NCBI GenBank assembly: GCA_013115135.1
Contig: JABANP010000477.1
Location: 1-40,567, forward strand
Direction of reading: 5' to 3'
Source of the DNA: Perkinsus olseni
Taxonomy: Eukaryota > Perkinsozoa > Perkinsida > Perkinsidae
DNA: 40,567 nucleotides
A model generated the notes under the pieces. It saw nothing but the letters and a program-made list of their open reading frames with translations, searched no databases and was not told the origin of the DNA. A program made the position numbers and the translations under genes. Positions 1-10,436 of the stretch are shown in pieces (positions within the stretch are counted from its first letter, which is position 1; each line of letters opens with the position of its first letter).

Positions 1-246
1 AGACGTTTTAGGGCGGGATATCTCATAGCGATTGCGGCGAGCGAGATCGACGTTTTTAACCCATTTTTCTCTCAACCTCATGCTAATTTCACGTGGTCTG
101 CCCCGCCCTTTGAAAGGGCCCCTTTCTGACTGCCCGCTGACGGAAGGAGACGAAAGTCCATCTTTTATTAACGTTTTGCGGGATAACCGGGAGTTGTACT
201 TCGCGCAGTTCTTTTTTTTCGGAGGAGACCAGCTTCTACTATCGCA

Positions 247-1088
247 ATGCCTGCTATTGCTAATCTGGGTCGTCTATTGGACTCTGCCGTGCTCGCCATG
301 ATAACTGTGGTGCTTGCTGGAGCTGCCTTGTAAGATCGTGGGGATCTGGCACAGCGGACGAGGGGTTGTTTTACCTGCCGGCAGTCCTTGGGTCGAACCC
401 TGCGTCCGGTAATATGGTTCGGTATTACTTTTTATCGCAGGTACTGCATCGGACTGGTCCACCATATGATCGTCATCACTGAGAGGAACAAGCTCGGAGC
501 CTTCGGCAACCTAGTGGCCAACGCACTGCCTTTCAAGGTTATAACACTGGGAAAAATGGGGAGCCTGTTAGTACGTTTTTTCCGTTAACTCGTTTTCCGG
601 TAGTAGAGATCCTTCCGACTTAGCACTGTGAACGTTGAGATGGAATCGCGAGAACAGTTCACCGTGAAGGCGGCTGCAACACTTCGGTCGTCTGAAGGCT
701 CACCCGAGGCAAACCAACCATGAATAACAGAAATCGTAGCACCAATGGTTGTGTTCAACCTGTACCGTAACCAACTGACCTTCATTTCGTTTCCATCGCC
801 TAGAGGAAAAGTACTGGGGAAATGCTGTCGGCGGCGAGCAGGGCAACCCTAGGCCCTCTCTTCGTGAAGAAGGAAACTTCTTTCCTGACTTTGACCTGCT
901 TTTCTTGCGTTGCCCTGGACTGTGTCTCGTTTCAGGGCAATCGGTTCGAATTCAACTTGACTCATGTGCTGTTGTACGCCATCCTGTGTGTCATCCTCTC
1001 GCTGAGTCATCATAAGTACCTCGATGTTCAGAGCAAGAGGTTGGAGAAGGAGGAGAAGAAACAACAGAAGGGGAAGAAGAATGAGTGA
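247..1088 (+). CDS. Small two-helix membrane protein, three exons, family not recognised
   Basis: Proposed exons are 247-329, 441-570 and 936-1088; the phases close to 121 residues. The first exon starts MPAIANLGRLLDSAVLAM and leads into a hydrophobic segment (about residues 12-45). A second hydrophobic segment (about 78-95, THVLLYAILCVILSL) is followed by a strongly basic tail ending KKQQKGKKNE. The lysine-rich tail resembles ER or Golgi membrane protein tails, but I assign no function. Intron 1 (330-440) has GTAAGA...CGCAG ends and carries a decayed tRNA-like sequence. Intron 2 (571-935) is unusually long for this region and could hide another exon. Exons 2 and 3 are the best supported. Confidence 0.5.
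345..412 (+). pseudogene. Decayed tRNA-like sequence in intron 1
   Basis: Inside intron 330-440 an A-box-like TGGCACAGCGGACGA is followed about 30 nt later by a T-arm-like TTGGGTCGAACCCTG. The ends GGATCTG and TGCGTCC can pair with one mismatch. No convincing anticodon arm is visible, so this reads as a tRNA relic rather than a gene. Confidence 0.4.
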
Positions 1089-1309
1089 TTGTTAATGATG
1101 ATGAGCTGAGGATGGACGAGATATTAGAGTATCCTCACTACTGTTGGCGATAGTATTTCTTTATGCCATCGGGCTTTTTGGTTGCTATGCCGCCGTATCA
1201 ATTAGCGCGCGTCTGGTCATAGTAGTATCCTGACCTGTTTTGTATCTTGCCAGCTCCGACATGAGATTCTGTCATTCACCACATCTCAAGGTTTTACACT
1301 ATCAGTATT

Positions 1310-2132
1310 ATGGGTGCTTCTTCCTCGTCCTCCTCCTCGTCGCCTCCCACCGACAATCAAGAGCTGCCCTGCCAACCCGAGATGGACGCCTTCGTGGCAT
1401 GCGTTAAATCGTAATGCTCCGCTTTTGCGCTCCGATAGTAGTAGTGGAAGTGTTGGTAGCTGCTGATGGTAGTCCCTGTAGCCGTATGAGTAGTAGAATG
1501 AAGACAGCATCGCTCCGCTAGCAGCAGTGCCTGGTTTCACATTTTTCTATTAGACTTCAGCAACCTATGACGTGGATATCAGGAAGGACAATAAATGGCG
1601 CGTCTCGCTTATTGGAGGTGGCAAAAAATTGGGAAAAAATTTAAAAACTTTGGGAGGATGTCTTCCGACCCAAAATTTGCATATTTGCGTAAGGCGAAGA
1701 TGCAATTTCAGCATCGAATCACGTTGTAGACGAAGTACGGGGCTTCCTTGGACTTAAGATCCCACGTTCTCGAAAACGCTTCGCCTTGAATGGGTTGTTT
1801 TCAGGAAGCCTCAGGGTCTGCGGGCTACTGATTGCGAGGAGCTGAGGGATCGATATAAGCTCTGCATGCAGGAGTATAAGGAGAATAAAGGCAGCAACAG
1901 CAGCGGAGAGAAATCTTCAGGGTGAGGAAGGAATCTTAGGTTGATGCATGTCTTTGATAGACTGTTTCTGATGAAAAAAAGGATATTTGAGTTGATAGTA
2001 TCCACGGAGCTGATAACAGTTGCATTTCATCCGGCTGCGGGTTTATAATTTTTATGCTACTTTCCCAGCAGCAACCTCTTAGAAAGCATTTCGCGCGTCC
2101 GAAGCGTTCTCGGCGGAGGGGTGTCTGTGTAG
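1310..2132 (+). CDS. Twin CX9C (CHCH) protein, probably mitochondrial intermembrane space
   Basis: Exon 1 (1310-1410) encodes MGASSSSSSSSPPTD followed by a first CX9C motif, CQPEMDAFVAC. After an intron (1411-1804) exon 2 carries the second, CEELRDRYKLC. Two CX9C motifs on paired helices define the CHCH fold. Such proteins are imported and oxidised by the Mia40 pathway and often help assemble respiratory complexes. Reading exon 2 straight through gives a stop at 1925 and 73 residues. Alternatively GTGAGG at 1922 is a donor joined to exon 3 (2069-2132), giving 93 residues. I prefer the spliced form because the downstream DNA has an intron-type motif shared with CCDC124 introns. The exact family member (CMC, COX or CHCHD type) is not clear. 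Confidence 0.7.
1930..1947 (+). other. Intronic motif GGAATCTTAGGTTGATGC, copy 1
   Basis: Lies just after the proposed GTGAGG donor of the CHCH gene's last intron. The same 18-mer recurs at 26752-26769 inside a CCDC124 intron, with shorter versions at 23910, 26592 and 26776. Confidence 0.6.
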
Positions 2133-2193
2133 AGCTGTTGAATCAGAACAGGTCGAGCTCCCTTGTAGCCGAGCTAGCTTTCCTTTGGTGGTC

Positions 2194-5100
2194 ATGTCCT
2201 CCTCTGTCTCGTCGAGTCATCGTCGAGAAGCCAAGAGAGCCAAAACGAGGGAGACCGAGCTGAGCACCTCTCTTGGATACACTAATGAGAGCAATCCTTT
2301 CGGTGATTCCAATTTGACGTCGACCTTTAGGTAGGGAGGGCTGTTGGGTTGATGGGCGTTGGAAGGCTGTGGTTAGGTGGAAGAAGAAGGAGCAGTTCCA
2401 GGAGGCGGCGGGGGTTCGACCGTTGAAGGGTAGCGAGGCGAGAGAGCAAGCGAGGTAGTGACCGTTTGGTGGGCTCGGGAAGGGGTACGTTTGTTCTCGG
2501 GGAGGTGGTTGGTTCTATCCCCACACTTGGCGGTATTTCTCGTCGTCTCAGAGCCAACCTGAATGAGGTGGTCCAGATTCGGCAAAGGCGGGAGGAGCGG
2601 GCGGCAGAGGAGAGCCTGTTGGAGCAGCAGCGGAGCGAAAGGGAGAGAGAGATGATGGAAGATGAATATCGGGATTGGCTGGCGAAGGAGGAAAAATTCG
2701 ATATCGTACGGAACGGAACTGGGGAAGATACGCTTTCGAGAATCTTGCGCGTGCGTGCTCACAGCTTGACGGGAATCTTGTGGATCGGGAAGGGAGTTCC
2801 CTGGACGTTTTGTGTGAAGATATTTTGCAGTGATGTAGTAATTTGTCAGTCCCAAGCGGCCCTGAGATGTTCCCTTCGAATAAAGACCAACATCGAGCAT
2901 CTAGAGGACTACCTCTACAAGGAGCTGCTCCTCGCTACTAGGGGGGTAGAGAAGTTTCCGTATGACGACTGTACCATATTGGAGTCGTCCCTGGTAACTG
3001 ATACCATTGCGGTAAGAGGGAGAATGGTGTGGTTGGATGTAGAACTCCGATATGGTGTAGCGGTAGAGCGGCTGTTTGTGATTCGATAGGTTGTGGGTTC
3101 ATTTCTGAGTATAGGCGAATAGAACTCTGAACTTCATTTCCATACAGACAGGTCAGCTGTTTCCCTTTTGCAGAGCCTTCCCCCAGGGGAGCTGGAGTCC
3201 TCAGCGGCACACATTGGGGATCTAGAGAGAGCTGCTCGGGACAGAGGCAAAGGAGAGGAGGCGGACTATTGGCATTGCGTACTTGCACTGGTCAAGGAGC
3301 AGCTAGCAGCCAAGACGGAAGCTGGACCCAAACGTACTGTGGGGGAGTAGGAGACGCCGTGTTGTTGCTACGCTTGCTTGGACGACTGGCGGTGACAGCG
3401 TATTCGTGTACGGGGGGTTGGAGGTCCGCGGTGGATGAAGATCCGGGGGAGGGGACGGAGAGTCAACTATGATGGTCGTGGTACTCTTCCTTATTGATTT
3501 CCGAACATCCCTCAGAGGCACAGAAAAGTGGCATATCTTCATTCTTCGTATCTTCCCATCCTCGACCTCGTGCTTCCTCAGTTGCTCCAACCAGCGGTCT
3601 TGGTGTCGAGGACAACTCCGTGGAGACTCTGCTGGGCGGTATCGAATCTGCGGAGGTGTTGCGAGGAGTTGAAGATGAGCTCAAATGGCTGCTAACTAAC
3701 AAAGTGAGTGGGGGATCAGGCAGGAGGGACGCGTGCGGTACTCAATAATTTCGTGGCGCGTGGTCACTCTCGCACTTTCATTGGTTGCTTCAGGATAGCG
3801 GAGGACCAGCAGATGAAGTTGATGAGGAGTTCATAACAGCAGCCTTGGAGAAGTAGTCCTGAAAGTGGTATCTTTGGAATCTTCGCTGTGCGCAAGTTCC
3901 GGTTGTGTCATTACTTGGATAATTCAGTTCTCCGGCTGCAAGCGGATCTTGCGAGAATCTTTACTGTGCGCTGTTCTGCCCTTCAGGGTTCCTCACTATA
4001 TTTCTCGTCTAAGAGTTGACGACATCCATCGGAAGGCGCGCAAGGTTGTCGAGAAGGTAGTGGAGTCGATGGACAATGACGAAGTTGAGGTCGTAGAAGA
4101 CGCGGCGAAAAGGTAGTACGCGTGCTCATACCAACTGTTTCCGAACTCATGACGACCCGTTGATCAGCTCCTCTGCTGCTGCTGCGCCAGCTGCCACTCC
4201 AGAGGATACTCCGGCTCCCTCAGTGACTTCCGAGTCTGCGTCGGTGGAAGGTGAGCGAATCAAGGAGAGGTTCTCGAGGACCACAACGCCACTCAGGCCG
4301 AACATCACGACGGAGGGCGGTATCCCCAATCCCCATCGAGCGCGGGACTTCGGCGTTGGAGCCTATCACTGAGGAGGCGAGCCGGTCTGAGATGGCGGAG
4401 ACGCGGAGGAAGATCGTGGAGCAGTGGGATAGGAAGGACAGGAGCGCAAAGGCAGAGGTGATGCTGACGGGTCGGGGGGACTATGTGCCGTCGTCGTACG
4501 GGAGGCCATGATACATCTGATATTGATATGGTCTTAGTGTCATAGAGGAACTGTTATTTTCTACGAAAATTTCGAGCATTCATAGAATTGTGGAACCGTT
4601 TCCCGACGTTTCGATTAGACCCCGGTCCTCCGCCGTGGATGTGGCAGGTGGAATGATCGGTCACTGCAAGTGCGATACGATCCTCGGAAATCTCCGTCTT
4701 ATCCTAGGGGGTACCATAGGGTATCTTCGTAGTGCGGGAGCACTTGAGTCCTGCCCGTGAAGATGTGCCGCTCAGCGTGCGAACGATGAGTTGATTGTTG
4801 CTCGCTCCCAACAGTTTATATATCGTTGATGTTGATTCTGCCGAGATAGGAATGGCTGGATAGGGGTCCGTTGTTTTTTCACAACTATTTCTACGATAAT
4901 TGGATTGAAGATGGACTCTGATGATAGGACGGCGCAGAAGGAATCTTTCGGCTTTCAGGCTAATTTGTTGACAGCAGCGGAGAAGCGGTTGTTGGCGGAG
5001 GAGAGGAATCGTAAGGTCGATGATGGTGATGTTACGGAGGAGATGTTCAACGAAGTGTATGTCGCCCCTGGAGAGGCTGGAAAGACCTACGCCTGGGAGG

Positions 5101-5693
5101 ACAAGTAAGGCGATGCGGCTCACGCTGTGGGTGGTGTGGAAACTCAGTCGTTTCGATCTGCATTTTTCAAAACGGAATTTATATCCGGACTGGGAATTGA
5201 ACGTCCGTTCTTCTGAATGATGGTCTTGGATTGTATCCGTTAGGCCAATAGGAGACGGTTGAGGCGACCTCATCTCAGGTACCGGCCTCGGAAGCCCAAG
5301 TTCTACAATAAGGTTAAAACCGGCTTTGATTGGAACAAGTATAATCAGACTCACTACGATAAGGAGACGCCGCCACCTAAGAAGGTCATGGGGTATCGCT
5401 TCAACATCCTTTACCCAGATCTCATCGACATGCGGAAGACCCCGCAGGTGAGGAAGTCCGGGTGAGGAACTCTGAGCGGTCAGGGCGTGTGCTTTCAGTA
5501 CCATCAGGAGGCCTCCCCGACCCCTGGGACGATCATCTTGCGGTTCTCGGCAGGGCCACCGTACGAGGATATCGCCTTCAAGATTTCTAATAAGGAATGG
5601 GACTACGATCGGCGGAGCGGATTTAAGGCAGTCTTTGAGCGAGGGATGCTGCAGTTACACTTCAACTTCAAACGTGATAGATATAGACGATGA
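2194..5693 (+). CDS. CACTIN: Cactin, conserved nuclear splicing-associated protein, multi-exon
   Basis: Cactin associates with the spliceosome and supports efficient splicing and chromatid cohesion. The N terminus (ATG 2194) carries the family signature GYTNESNPFGDSNL, and a charged helical region (QIRQRREERAAEE) and cactin-mid-like helices follow (HLEDYLYKELLL, EADYWHCVLALVKEQLA). The C-terminal domain is diagnostic: YRPRKPKFYNKVKTGFDWNK, FNILYPDLIDM, FSAGPPYEDIAFKISNKEWD, then HFNFKRDRYRR and stop at 5693. Phase-consistent exons are 2194-2330, 2377-2454, 2552-2705, 2741-2829, 2867-3011, 3174-3333, 3516-3703, 3794-3852, 3987-4112, 4168-4250, 4297-about 4495, then 4911-5104, 5279-5447 and 5499-5693. 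The join across 4496-4910 is unresolved. Without it the first part stops at 4511 and the C-terminal domain would be a separate frame starting at 4911. Introns of 35 and 37 nt are proposed. Confidence 0.85.
2461..2532 (+). pseudogene. tRNA-like sequence in a cactin intron
   Basis: Within the 97-nt intron 2455-2551. A T-arm-like GTTGGTTCTATCCCCAC (4 of 5 stem pairs) follows a D-arm-like TGGTGGGCTCGGGAAGGGG. The tRNA-like part fills about three quarters of the intron. The anticodon is not identifiable. Confidence 0.4.
3045..3115 (+). pseudogene. tRNA-like sequence in a cactin intron
   Basis: Within intron 3012-3173. ATGGTGTAGCGGTAGAGCGG is a good eukaryotic A-box/D-arm, and GTGGGTTCATTTC about 35 nt downstream resembles a B-box. 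The T-stem does not close, so this is probably a decayed copy. Confidence 0.45.
5165..5255 (-). pseudogene. Antisense tRNA-like sequence in a cactin intron
   Basis: Within intron 5105-5278. On the minus strand TTGGCCTAACGGATA matches the A-box region of tRNA-Arg-like genes, and ACGTTCAATTCCCA follows as a B-box-like segment. Stems are poor. It resembles a decayed tRNA or tRNA-derived element. Confidence 0.45.
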
Positions 5694-6333
5694 GAGGACA
5701 GAGGAAGTCGATAAAATTTCAGTGATTTTATGCTACTTCCTCGTTGTCAATCGAATTCTGGAGGAGAAGGGGGACCGCTCGTTCGAGTGGTGGTCGTGCT
5801 TGTGTCGATCAGTATGATTGCTAACATGAGGGAGGGTATCTTTTACCGACTCTTGAGTCTTCCCAGACAGCAGCCTTTTGGGAGGGAAAGGAACACGAAG
5901 GAGCCGACTAGTCACTATGTGGAGCTGTGGCACTATAATCTATTGAACTGTCCGACTTGTCAACTCCGAGCGTTCATGAGGAGGGGAAAATGTGGTAAAC
6001 TCCGGTCCGAAGGGACGATAGAACTCTGGAGAGAAGGACGAGATTATCCAGTTGTACAGCACGTATTGGCGATGGCATCTTGTAGGCCGACAGGAGAAAT
6101 CTGACATCAAACCGAGGTCGGATTTCGTCTGCCGCTGGGGAGGACATGACGTGGAGGAGAGGGCATCGTTGGTGGCTTGAATCAGGCGGGGCCGTAGCGA
6201 TCGCACCTGCGAATGGTGGAGGGAAACTGCCCGAGAGGACGTGAAACCCAGGAAGAGTGGTCCGGTCATTGGTTAGCGACTGCGACTGCGACTGGCTGTT
6301 TTTTGCGAGTGGTCTATTGCTGTAGTGAGAGAC
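5694..6333. other. Interval between cactin and transporter, no resolved gene
   Basis: The plus strand has short open segments, including one at 6018-6179 encoding GEKDEIIQLYSTYWRWHLVG through RWGGHDVEERASLVA to a stop. Upstream segments at 5730-6000 could be linked exons, one with a hydrophobic VVVVLVSISMI stretch. I could not join them into a recognisable protein. The two flanking genes converge here, so 3' UTRs are also expected. Confidence 0.3.
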
Positions 6334-8496
6334 TTACCAGTATCTCCTTCTGAGGACGAGAGCGGCTGCTGCCAGGGCCCCTACTCCACCGATCGTGAAC
6401 GACACTGCGTCGCTGTGGAGGGTGGAGTTCAGGGGACCTCCAAGCTGAGGGAAGATCGACTCTAGGACCGCTAGGAGGGAGGATGGAGGGGCTTACGAGG
6501 GAGACCAGGATCTGGGGGAAGCACATGGCGACGTTCAGTGCTCCCATGTAGGTCCCGGGCTTGGCAGCAGTGTGGGAGTCGGCAACTTGCTGGGAGATGC
6601 GGCCGGTGAGAGCGAAGGGAATGGACATGGACAGGGCTCCTCTGAAGGGAGAAGTGAGGAGGGCGAAGTTGTGTGGGAATGATTACAGTGGACCCGCCAT
6701 CGCTAGCCATACTTGGACTCCGCCAGTCGTGCCGGGGAAGGTTCCCACGGCGAAGAAGATGGAGAGGAGAAGGATAGCTGCTAGTCCGAGGAGGGAGAGG
6801 CCCCAGATCACCCCCAGGCGAGGGTTCAGCGCTTGTGGGAAGCGGACCTGAGAAAGTAGAGGCTGTGAGGAATAGGTGGTGGTGTGGTATTACCCCTGTG
6901 GCGAAGAAGATAACGGAAGTCGATGCCGATAAAATTGAGCCGTAGAACATACCCCGCGCTGCGATCTGAAGGTTGCGCTCGTAGACCTTGGCGTCGTTGA
7001 GGAGATTGGGGAGAACCTGGAGGGGGGAGGGGACTCAGGGAAGATAGATTATAGAATGGTCGCGAGTGGTGAAGGTGTATTCAGGACACTCGAGCAGACC
7101 ACTGCTGTCCACAGTCTGCCGATGATTACCTCCACGGCGACAAAGTGTGATCTGTAGATTATGGCTGTAAACCAGCCGATCCAGGACAGAATCATCGCAA
7201 GGAGAACGGTCCGGTAGGCGGTCGGGGCTGAGCGAATCTCTCGGTAGAATTGAAGCCAGGTGGAGCAGAGACGGCACGGCCGTTCAGTCTGAAGCGGTTA
7301 TGGGAATGAGGGTAGGGGGGAGAGTAAGCATCAGCTAACCTGGAACGACTGCACCGGTCCGTAGCTTCTCATCGACTTCGATATCCCCGGCTTCATCGCG
7401 AAGGAAGCGATGGCGGCGGTGACCAGAATGATGGCAGCATCAATGATGACGGAGAAGCGAAGGCCGTAGCACCCCGGTACGAATCCCACAGGGCACGATT
7501 CTCCCTCACAATCTCGCGGACATATCTAATGATAAACACCTTATAGAACTGTGCCCCGATTGGAGTTCACCTCCGAGCTGAGATTCACTCCCGCGGCTGT
7601 CGACCAGTCCTGACTGGCGATCCATCCGCCGCACATGCCGCCGAGCTCGCTACTGGAAAGATGACCAGTGAATTGCCTGCAGTAGTGTTGCTGATCCTAC
7701 ATGAAGGTTTGAGTGAAGAATCCTGTGGGAACGTGGCGGGGCGGAGCGATGTCGACCAGGGCCGATCTGCTCACGACCATCACCACGTTCGACGCGGCGT
7801 CATACACCCAGAATATCAGTATCAATATTACTAGGCCGCCAGTGTGGGAGGAGCCTGAGAGTCGGAAAGGTTCGAAGGAGAATTTGTTAGCTTCATCAAC
7901 TCAGACAGACGGGGCATCAGGTGGCGATAAAAATGGTACAACTCCGCTCACTTTTATGCTACCATCACATGGATAATGAGTTGAGAATTCTCTCCCATGG
8001 CGAAGAGCTTACCTCGATCACCGAGCAGTTCACCCAGTTCGATAGAGTAGCCGATCGCCACGGTGCAGAGGCTGAGGATGAGGGCTCCCACGACGAGGAA
8101 AGGCAGCCGACTCCGACCATTGCCGCGGGACACATGCCGATCGGACCATCGACCCACTAGGGGTTGTATGATCATACCTGGGAGGATGGCGAGAGGGTTT
8201 GTTGGGGGAAAGGTTCCTACCTGTGACGGGCCCGCACAACCACACCAGTGAACTCGACGACTCTGGCAAGCCCATTTTCATGGCGAAGGGGATGGAGAAG
8301 ACGCCCCTGAGGGATGATACCTTGGTGAGGAGCGGCGTGGGTCGCCTTACTGCAAAGTCATCGAACAAGACGTGCCGAAAATGGCCAGCCCGACGAGGCA
8401 GATACGAACCCATCCGAGAATGCTGAGATCTTCGCGGACGACACAAGGAGCCTCGTCGCAGCTGCCCTCCTTCTCGACGAGTGTCTCGGAAGCCAT
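6334..8496 (-). CDS. SUT/SLC45-like proton-sugar symporter (MFS), multi-exon
   Basis: The ATG is at 8496 and the stop at 6334 (RRRYW then TAA). The N-terminal half matches the plant sucrose transporter/SLC45 pattern: SSLVWLCGPVTGMIIQPLVG followed by the inter-helix motif RWSDRHVSRGNGRSR, then LVVGALILSLCTVAIGYSIE. Later exons encode FWVYDAASNVVMVVSRSAL, the helical SVIIDAAIILVTAAIASF, TVLLAMILSWIGWFTAI, GVIWGLSLLGLAAILLLSIF and the C-terminal-half signature GALNVAMCFPQILVSL. About 12 helices are expected. Introns are mostly 44-50 nt with GT-AG ends. A role in proton-coupled sugar import at the plasma or vacuolar membrane is inferred from the family. Some mid-gene junctions (about 7320-7700) are tentative. 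Confidence 0.8.
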
Positions 8497-10436
8497 TAAC
8501 TATGATCCTTAAAATAGGAACTTACCAACGCTACCACAGTCTGGTGGTGGGAATGTCGACAGACTCTCGAATGGTGAATCGCAACGCTGAGCGATGCGAG
8601 GCGAATGTCGGCCCGTTCGACCAGCAGCTCAGTCGGAATGTCAGTGAATCAGGCTGAGGGGGCGGGCTTATTCCAGTCTGGGAGTGATGGTGGAACAACA
8701 TTGCACGCATGCCCTCGTGCCGGGTGTGATGAGAGCTCACCATCCAGTACAGTGTACGAAGGCTCCTGAAACGAAAATCGGGAGGTGTAGAGGGAAGGTC
8801 CCCCTGGAGCGATAATAGAGAAAGGTTCTCGGCCCGCCTGTTCGCTAGAGTTAGACTAGATCGGTCTGAGGCGTTGATAGGCGGAGCGACGCGGTAGCGG
8901 TCAAAATCCGCACAGCTGGTCAGGTTGGTATTGCTACCTTGGTCGAGTTACCAGGGCCGCTGCCCGGCATGCGGCCCAAGAAGGGGGACACTCAGAATTC
9001 GACCCACAGTACGGAATTCTCGATCACTACGGTGGGAATGCACAGCCCTAGCATGTAGGCTTCTGCTGTATCCCAGTCTCTGGATCTGGGACAGCGTGGT
9101 TCCCACGGTTGGCCTTATCGACGCTCTCTAGCAGATCTGATCGATGCTGGCTGCCAGTCTGAGGCCGGCAGGGCGCAGTAGCAGTAGGAGCTTACCTCCC
9201 ATTCCCAGCCCAACTTTCTCCTGGACACGCGACGTCAATTCAACAACCCGCCCTCCTGCCGCTGGACCATCAGCTTGTCGACCTTATTTGATCCGTTGCG
9301 CCTCGGAGGGACGAGCGCTAGCTGCCGGCCCCGCAATGCTGCAGAGACTGGAATCTTTCTATCTGTGTCGTGCTTGCTCGCCTTGGCTCGGAGTCTTATC
9401 CGTTCCTCTTCCTCCTTTGGTTGGACATAGTCATTTGTCGACGCCGAGAATGCAGATGAAGACGCTGCCATGTCGGCGTGACCGGCGTGACGCGGTACGG
9501 TGACACGGCCGTATCACCAACATCTCAGAGCTCATGGCCAGCAGTAGCCTGTCATCTCGTGAGAGCGACACCGCTGAAACCCGAACTGACACATGCCGAC
9601 TGAATACCAGCACTTGCGGCGAGGTTCATCAACCCCACAGCGGGTGCAGTGCGCTATCCGATCCCGCGCGAGTAAATGCAAACGAATTGTGAAACGCTGA
9701 CGTCACGGTGAAGTCAATTAACTTTGAGTTCATCCATGCGAAGAAGTCTGAGTGGTGGTGAGCTGTTAGTCGCAGCCGGTGGTCTTCCACGCTGAGATGG
9801 TCTTTGCTGGTCTCACATCGATCGGAATTCGTCCGATCGGAGAATTCAACTTCATATCTGCTGCAGATGATGGCGGAGGAATCTAGCCATGAGCTCTTTG
9901 AGGACCTGAGGGAGAACACTGGAATGCCAGTCGGGCCCTGCATCAGGTCAGGCACGCAGCTCTGATACATTGAAAATGGCCTGTGTACGGGGATGGGTTA
10001 CGTTTCTTCGTTTCACGATGATACCTCGGTTTGCATCGTAGCATTTGGTAGAAGGCCCGCCGAACGATGCGTTCGGAGCGCTTGACAGCCTTGAGGTAAA
10101 TGAGTGAACTCCTGTCTCTCCCGACAGAGAATAAGTGTGATTTCCTATATCGATCATCGGTAGATGAAGTACATGAGTTGCCATTATTATGGTATTAGTG
10201 ATAATAATGCTCCAAAAGTACGATGCAGCGAAGTGGTGCACCATCATTATTCATACGATATCGTTTCCCCTCTATCATTACCTTATCACTGCTAGCTCCC
10301 ACCCTGGCCAGTATCGATCGTCTTGAGGCCCCCACAACCATGCTAGCAAACATCCTTGCAGTTCCGTCTTTCTCGACTTCTCCGCTATCAGTATCGCGTG
10401 TTCAGTAGGGCGGTCATTCAGTTTACTTTCTACGTC
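8497..10436. other. Poorly resolved 1.9-kb interval
   Basis: It contains one candidate minus-strand coding stretch (next entry) and otherwise only short, unlinked frames on both strands. Either a diverged gene with many short exons or intergenic DNA between the transporter and the cysteine-rich repeat gene would fit. Confidence 0.3.
9104..9471 (-). CDS. Candidate minus-strand gene, function unknown
   Basis: An ATG at 9471 starts MAASSSAFSASTNDYVQPKE and continues into charged helical sequence (EEEERIRLRAKASKHDTDRK). Further downstream another frame reads VVELTSRVQEKVGLGMG and ends at a good GTAAGC donor near 9190. Joining the pieces needs small introns I could not fix. It could be a coiled-coil or SNARE-like protein, but no motif is decisive. 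Confidence 0.3.

Noticed and set aside
1930..1947. Genomic spliced-leader relic of the dinoflagellate/Perkinsus type
   Set aside because: The motif does not match the CCGTAGCCATTTTGGCTCAAG-type leader.
2327..2900. Minus-strand frames with VGIEPTTSP-like text across cactin exons
   Set aside because: VGIEPTTSP is typical translation of tRNA T-arm DNA, here the tRNA-like intron 2455-2551; the sense strand encodes cactin.
4704..5504. A 266-codon open frame on the minus strand
   Set aside because: It lies opposite the highly conserved cactin C-terminal exons and resembles nothing itself.
9629..9970. A 113-codon minus-strand frame
   Set aside because: Composition looks random, there are no splice partners, and no motif is present.
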